This document shows positions 7,177 through 11,368 of a stretch of 11,368 nt of DNA, one piece after another (positions within the stretch are counted from its first letter, which is position 1; each line of letters starts with the position of its first letter). Under the pieces are notes generated by a model. That model did not search any database and had not been told where the DNA came from. It saw only the letters and a program-made list of their open reading frames with translations. Source of the DNA: Entrophospora sp. SA101 (taxonomy: Eukaryota; Glomeromycota; Glomeromycetes; Entrophosporales; Entrophosporaceae); contig CAUDNR010004471.1 of NCBI GenBank assembly GCA_958430865.1, forward strand, positions 37,368-48,735, written 5' to 3'. The position numbers were made by a program, and so were the translations under genes.

Positions 7177-7213
7177 TTTGTCAGAGAAAAAGTTTGTTAT
7201 CAAATCTGACAAA
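7177..7213. other. Perfect 9-bp stem-loop in the PRI2 3' flank
   Basis: TTTGTCAGA (7177-7185) pairs with TCTGACAAA (7205-7213) across 19 bases that hold a smaller TTTG/CAAA pair. It lies about 200 bp past the primase stop codon. No T-run or family match suggests a job. The rest of 7214-7408 is AT-rich with a short AAT repeat near 7364 and no coding sign. Confidence 0.4.
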
Positions 7214-7307
7214 GACTGGCAGAAATGATAATAACACATCAACTAAATACCTAAAAATGATATATAAAGTTCTGGTTATACACTTTTACAGAAAGAACAA
7301 ATGCTTA

Positions 7308-7313
7308 TTTATT
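7308..7313 (-). terminator. Candidate poly(A) signal of PRI2
   Basis: AATAAA on the minus strand about 95 bp after the primase stop codon, within an AATAAATAAG run. The position is plausible for a fungal 3' UTR, but such hexamers are frequent in this base composition. Confidence 0.3.
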
Positions 7314-7408
7314 TATATAAAAAATTGAAATTTGGTTTATGATGGCAATTAGATCTTTTACAATAATAATAATAATCAAAATCATCAAAATCACAAACTT
7401 ATGTCAAT

Positions 7409-9560
7409 TTATTGATCTGAATTATTTTTAGAGAGATTTACACTTTTTTCATAATATTGATTTGGATGAACAATTGGTTCCTTTGTTGCCTCTTCAACTC
7501 CATCATCAGTGGTTCCTCCTGTTCCTTTAATAACTTCAAAATATTTGGTACAGGCTATATTATAATGCCTATCTTTTGCTAATTCCATGATTTTTTTCAG
7601 GTTGTTTTCATCTCTTATTCCATTTTCTATCAATGTTGCTTTCAAATTAGATTCATAGAAATGTCGAAAGGGACAACCATGATGTTCATTAGGTCCAGGC
7701 ACATTGTTCCTAACTATAGACATACAACTTTACAAATAACAACAATGATGATAATGTTTAAGTGAATGATAGATTATTAAAATAAAACAAAAATAATTTA
7801 ATTTTACCTATATGGTGCATAGTCACGACGACTTCCTTCTAAGCCATAATCATGTCTAATATTATATGAATATTCTTTTTGAAATTTATCAGCTGTGAAT
7901 TTTGAAAATGATTTTTTCCAAAAATTAAGTGATTCTTCAACAGGTAATCCAATTCCCTAATATTTTTTTAAAATGATAAATGATAAAATAAATATTTTTG
8001 TTTGGTTTACAAAAGATAAATGAATAAATTATTAACCTTAAGAAATAAATTTAATTGTCTTCTTCCATTATGCTTCAAATGCTTGTCCTCACAAAGTTTT
8101 TTATATAAATATTGCATGCATAAAGGAAAATGACCCACCACCTAAATATATAAGGGATTTATTATTTTAAAAAATTGAATTTTGAAAAAAAACCCAATTT
8201 TTTTATTCACCTGATTCACATCATTAGCTGTTATTTTTCCAGTGACAACATTCATACCAGTATATGAATTGCCAATATATTGTTCATTTAATTTATTTAA
8301 TAAAGGCAAAATCCTCTCATCTTCTAAATTAATAAAAGCTCTACTTGTTTGCTAAAATATAAAAAATACAATTATAGTTAGTCTATATTATATATAATAT
8401 ATATATATATTATAATATCAATGTTTACTTCTAAAGCTGCACCAAGATGTTTGCGAAACTCGGAAACCACAAGTCCACTTTGCTCACATGATGGAGCATA
8501 AGCCATACCATATTTTAAATAAACTGTACGTCTTGTAACAAGATCCAATACTTTTCTAAAATCTGTCTGATGAAAAAGATTATAATAAAAAAGTCATTGT
8601 AAATATTATCTTTAAAAAATATGTATTTTTAAAAAAAATATATGAATGTGTGAATATCTTACTTGAAAAAATTCCTCTTTATTAAAATCAACAGTAGGAT
8701 ATGTATTCATCAATTCATTTTTAAGTTCTTCTTTTTCACTTTGACTTAACTTATTGAGAAAGACAATTGTTATTGTTGTTGTCATTGTTGTTATTGTTAT
8801 TATTATTATATTATATCAATCAATTAATTAATAATGAGCTTACATATTTTAATCCAAAGTTATGTTCCTTTAAAAAGGCTAATTTTTCTATTTTTTTTTC
8901 ATTAAGATATTTAATTCTATTATATGTAATATTTTTTGAATATTATATAAAAAATAAAAAATAGATTATTAATGACAAAATTTATCTAATTAATTAATAT
9001 TACCTAAATAATTCAGTTTCATATTTTAAAAACCAATGTCTTAAATCTGCACTAAAAAATAATTTTAATTCATTATATTTATTGATTAGAAAAATAAAAA
9101 TAATAGTAATAATAATAATAGATTATACGTTCTACAATGTGCCAATCTTAAAATAAAATGTGATAAGTGATCTTTTCTCCTTTCATCTTGAACTGGATAG
9201 CTTTTTGATGAATCATTTGAATGCAAGGGAAGATGTAGTTTAGAAACTTCTTCAACAAGTTTTATAGTTTGTTCATCAGTTTTATCACGTAAATTTGCTC
9301 CCTCAATTGCCTTCAACACTATATGTGTACATATTTATCATGTAATTTTGTAATATAATATTGAATTTTGTTAGAAAATCAAATAAAATACCTTGCAATC
9401 TATCTAATGCAAACAAATTAAATTCCTCAAGTGTAATTTCTTCATCTGGCAAATAATTATAAAAGTTTAAACAGCGTGGATACCAAATTTTGTGTCTTTT
9501 AACTGCTCCATCACTTTCTTGTTCTTTAATAATAATATTTTTTTTCTCAGGTTTAAACAT
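7409..9560 (-). CDS. PRI2: DNA primase large subunit, 10 exons, 472 aa
   Basis: Regulatory iron-sulfur subunit of eukaryotic primase; with the small subunit and DNA polymerase alpha it makes RNA-DNA primers in the nucleus. Exons, in coding order: 9560-9392, 9318-9129, 9051-9004, 8916-8844, 8749-8663, 8566-8429, 8351-8211, 8141-8037, 7956-7808, 7727-7409. All introns are GT-AG (69-96 bp), phases agree throughout, and the sum is 1419 nt. Landmarks: WYPRCLNFY (N-terminal domain), DHLSHFILRLAHC, VTRRTVYLKYGMAYAP, then the C-terminal iron-sulfur domain with Cys290 (HFPLCMQ), Cys368 (YSCMS, split by the last intron), Cys385 (HHGCPFRHF) and Cys426 (NIACTKYFE). Spacing matches human PRIM2 Cys287/367/384/424. 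HLKHNGRRQ and YSYNIRHDYG, the primer-template contact region, are intact; HPNQYYEKS closes the domain. Length is slightly below human (509) and yeast (528). The ATG sits in an A-rich context. It appears functional. Exon edges were set by reading and homology, not RNA data. Confidence 0.96.
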
Positions 9561-9605
9561 TGTTTTTTTCTTTGGATATATAAATTAAATTCCAAAATAT
9601 ATTAT

Positions 9606-9614
9606 ACGCGAAAA
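9606..9614 (+). promoter_or_regulatory. ACGCGAAAA, MBF/E2F-like cell-cycle box for PRI2
   Basis: ACGCGAAAA lies 46-54 bp upstream of the primase ATG. ACGCG is the core of the fungal MluI cell-cycle box bound by MBF, and CGCGAAA also fits an E2F half-site. In yeast, replication genes including primase subunits are G1/S-regulated through such sites. The match, the location and the gene's role agree. CpG-containing words are rare in this DNA, which makes chance less likely. Confidence 0.5.
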
Positions 9615-9646
9615 AAATACACGTATTAGTGTCAATGGTTTCACAG

Positions 9647-9673
9647 CAATTCAAAATCGCATATTTTGAATTG
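9647..9673. other. Perfect 11-bp inverted repeat with 5-nt loop
   Basis: CAATTCAAAAT (9647-9657) is followed by CGCAT and its exact reverse complement ATTTTGAATTG (9663-9673). A looser third copy of the arm (GCAATTCAGCAATT) follows at about 9680. It lies roughly midway between the two divergent starts. It could be a dimeric operator-like site or a small insertion scar. Confidence 0.6.
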
Positions 9674-9775
9674 ATCTTTGCAATTCAGCAATTTGTAATT
9701 GCTAAAATAAATACGAATAAACTGCTTAAATATTAACCACAAATAAAAATTTTCTTGTAATAATATTATAAAAAA

Positions 9776-11114
9776 ATGGCTGAAGTTGAATAATTTGCAT
9801 TTCAAGCCGAGATTTCTCAGCTTATGTATAAATACTTTTTATTCAAATAAAAAGTAAAAACATCTTTCTGTCATTAATGTTGCAAAAAAATATATATTTA
9901 AGAAAGATAATATTTGTATTAACCAATTCATTTGATGCTTTGGATAAAATTCATCACAGATCCTCTAAAATTGGACACTGAACGTGACCTTTATATAAAC
10001 ATAATTCCTGACAAAGAAAACTTACTATTAGAGATACTGATATTGGTATTATAAAGGATATATTTCAAAACAATTAAAAAATTTTTTGTAGATGTCTTTG
10101 CAAAGTTATTTATTATAGTCATCATTATTTAGACAGATCTTGTAAATAACCTTGGTGCAATTGCTTGATCAGGTACTAAAACATTCATGGAGGCTCCTCA
10201 ATCTGGAGCTGATATATCTATGATTGATGGGTTTCTACTCTGTTTATTTGGTTGCTGATTGAGTTCAGGTCATCACCAAACATAATTATAACGAACAATA
10301 TATTTGGGGATCTGCTGCTGGTGGTTCATTCACCATTACATGTGATACAACCAATCCACCTCTTAGACATGAATCAGAATCAAACTCTTTCTTAAAGATT
10401 AACTTGAATATATTGAAGGAAAAAAAAACATAAAAAATTGTTAAGAAACATTCTGAGTTCATTAGTTATCCATTCAACTTGTTGTTGAAAAAGAAGTTGT
10501 TAAAAAAGAAACTGAAGAGGATGAAGGTGAAGAGAAAAAAAAGAAAGAGTTATCTAAAGAAACTGAAGAGTTTAACAAAACCAAACCAATTTGAACTCAT
10601 AATCCTGATAATATTAAAAATGAAGAATATATATGCTGTTTTCTATAAATCACTTATAATGATTAGGAGAATCATTTAGCTGTTAAACATTTCTTGGTTG
10701 AAGGTTGAAGGACAAATCAAATTCCATGCAATTCTTTTTATACCAAAACGTGTACCTTTGATTTGCTTGAAACCAAAAAGAAGTGTAACAGCATTAAGCT
10801 TTACGTAAGAGGTGTATTTATTATGAATGACTGTGATGACTTAATACCAGAATATCTTAGTTTTGTTAAGGGCATAGTAAATTCTGAAGATTTACCTCTT
10901 AATATTCTCTTGAAACACTTCAGCAAAATAAAATCTTGAAGGTTATTAAAAAAATATTGTCTAGAATTGATCAATGAAATAGCAGAAGATAAAGAAAACT
11001 TTATGGAGCATTTGCTAAAAATCTTAAACTTGGTGTTCATGAGGATTCATAAAATCAGCAGAATTCCTTCATTATTATTCTACAAAATCTGGTGAATAAT
11101 TAACATCATTGAAA
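9776..11114 (+). pseudogene. HSP90 (cytosolic type) pseudogene, N and middle domains
   Basis: Broken copy of the ATP-dependent chaperone HSP90. It starts ATG GCT GAA GTT GAA then TAA (9791), followed by FAFQAEISQLM, NTFYSNK, NSFDALDKI (9925), DLYINIIPDKEN, DLVNNLGAIA then TGA (10166), SGTKTFMEA, GADISMI, GFYSVYLVAD then TGA (10260), [30 protein letters not shown], the Lys/Glu-rich charged linker (about 10480-10590), [61 protein letters not shown] and YYSTKSGE, in changing frames with many stops. The GQFGVG part of the ATP lid is largely deleted. Intron-like segments remain at about 9854-9902 and 10057-10132 (the latter with GT changed to GA but an intact acceptor), and the copy ends at a consensus donor AAA|GTAAGT (11115). 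Retained introns argue against an mRNA-derived copy. The C-terminal dimerisation domain is absent or lies beyond the window. Confidence 0.93.
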
Positions 11115-11368
11115 GTAAGTTTGCCCTCCATGATCAAATATCAAATGTTGCAATGTACCCACAACTTTACATATTACATATGTACATAAAAACTATGTAT
11201 ACATAATGTTGCAACATAATCATGATGCAGTTACAGTCTCTGGCAAAAGTAATGGTGGTGATAATTTTTTTAAAAACTAAAAATTTTTAGTAAGCAACTA
11301 TCAATAAAATTTTATTTTTAAAACGCCTCTAAGTAAAACATTATGCTTTTAAAAGCTTATAGTATAAA
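11115..11368. other. Non-coding AT-rich end of window, possible intron start
   Basis: It begins with the consensus donor GTAAGT that follows the last HSP90-like codons, so the first part may be a further HSP90 intron remnant. No later HSP90 exon is recognisable. ATGTTGCAA occurs at 11145 and 11206, the second within the palindrome ATGTTGCAACAT (11206-11217). A 14-bp palindrome CTAAAAATTTTTAG lies at 11277-11290. No gene is seen. Confidence 0.4.

Larger units (their letters stand above)
9561..9775. promoter_or_regulatory. Divergent intergenic region, PRI2 / HSP90 pseudogene
   Basis: 215 bp separate the two divergent ATGs. On the primase side are a TATATAAAT-like word (about 9577) and the ACGCGAAAA box. 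In the middle is a perfect hairpin. On the HSP90 side is plain AT-rich sequence. No clear heat-shock element (alternating GAA/TTC at 5-bp steps) is visible, so an HSP90 promoter either came incompletely with the copy or has decayed. Confidence 0.5.

Noticed and set aside
8387..8411. TATATA run as a promoter
   Set aside because: It lies inside PRI2 intron 6 and is a simple AT microsatellite.
8767..8964. Leu-rich plus-strand frame that looks like a membrane peptide
   Set aside because: It is antisense to PRI2 exon 4 and to a GTT/ATT microsatellite in intron 4.
10479..10679. Lys-rich plus-strand frame (MLLKKKLLKKK...)
   Set aside because: It is an out-of-frame reading of the acidic charged linker of the HSP90 pseudogene.

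Overview
The window looks like AT-rich nuclear DNA of a fungus. The evidence is one spliced housekeeping gene with nine short GT-AG introns (69-96 bp), the standard stop codons, and a high load of cut-and-paste DNA transposons. The mix of hAT, FAR1/MULE and fungal DDE-type relics with very AT-rich spacers resembles Glomeromycotina (Rhizophagus-like) genomes. That placement is inference from style and was not tested by a search.

Layout, left to right. (1) 1-188: featureless AT-rich flank. (2) 189 to about 3328: a decayed hAT element. It has a candidate left end, a composite tandem repeat of about 125-140 bp units, a TATA-like box, and a BED-finger hAT transposase broken by three apparent 1-nt losses, with one probable 124-bp intron. 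(3) 3331-6253: a complete FAR1/MULE-type element inserted 75 bp after the hAT stop codon. It has 55-bp terminal inverted repeats (54/55 identical), a single long minus-strand transposase ORF, and an array of 29-bp repeats just inside its right end. The transposase carries a 363-bp in-frame tandem duplication (99% identical) that doubles an AT-hook plus CCHC zinc-knuckle module, and the first catalytic aspartate is replaced by valine. (4) 6254-7180: scrap, including two fragments of a fungal DDE-type transposase-like protein in opposite orientations that meet near 6738. (5) 7409-9560, minus strand: a complete ten-exon gene for the DNA primase large subunit (PRI2/PRIM2), 472 aa, with all four iron-sulfur cysteines. 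(6) 9561-9775: a divergent intergenic region with an MBF/E2F-like ACGCGAAAA box upstream of the primase gene and a perfect 11-bp hairpin. (7) 9776-11114, plus strand: a heavily degraded cytosolic HSP90 pseudogene that still carries intron remnants, so it probably arose by DNA-level duplication. (8) 11115-11368: nothing coding seen.

The only gene likely to work for the host is the primase subunit. Pol alpha-primase uses it to start RNA-DNA primers at replication origins and Okazaki fragments. The rest is transposon sequence and a dead gene copy. The observations most worth following are in the MULE-type element: an uninterrupted, recently rearranged transposase with a lost catalytic residue, near-perfect termini, no recognisable 8-10 bp target duplication, and a one-sided repeat array.
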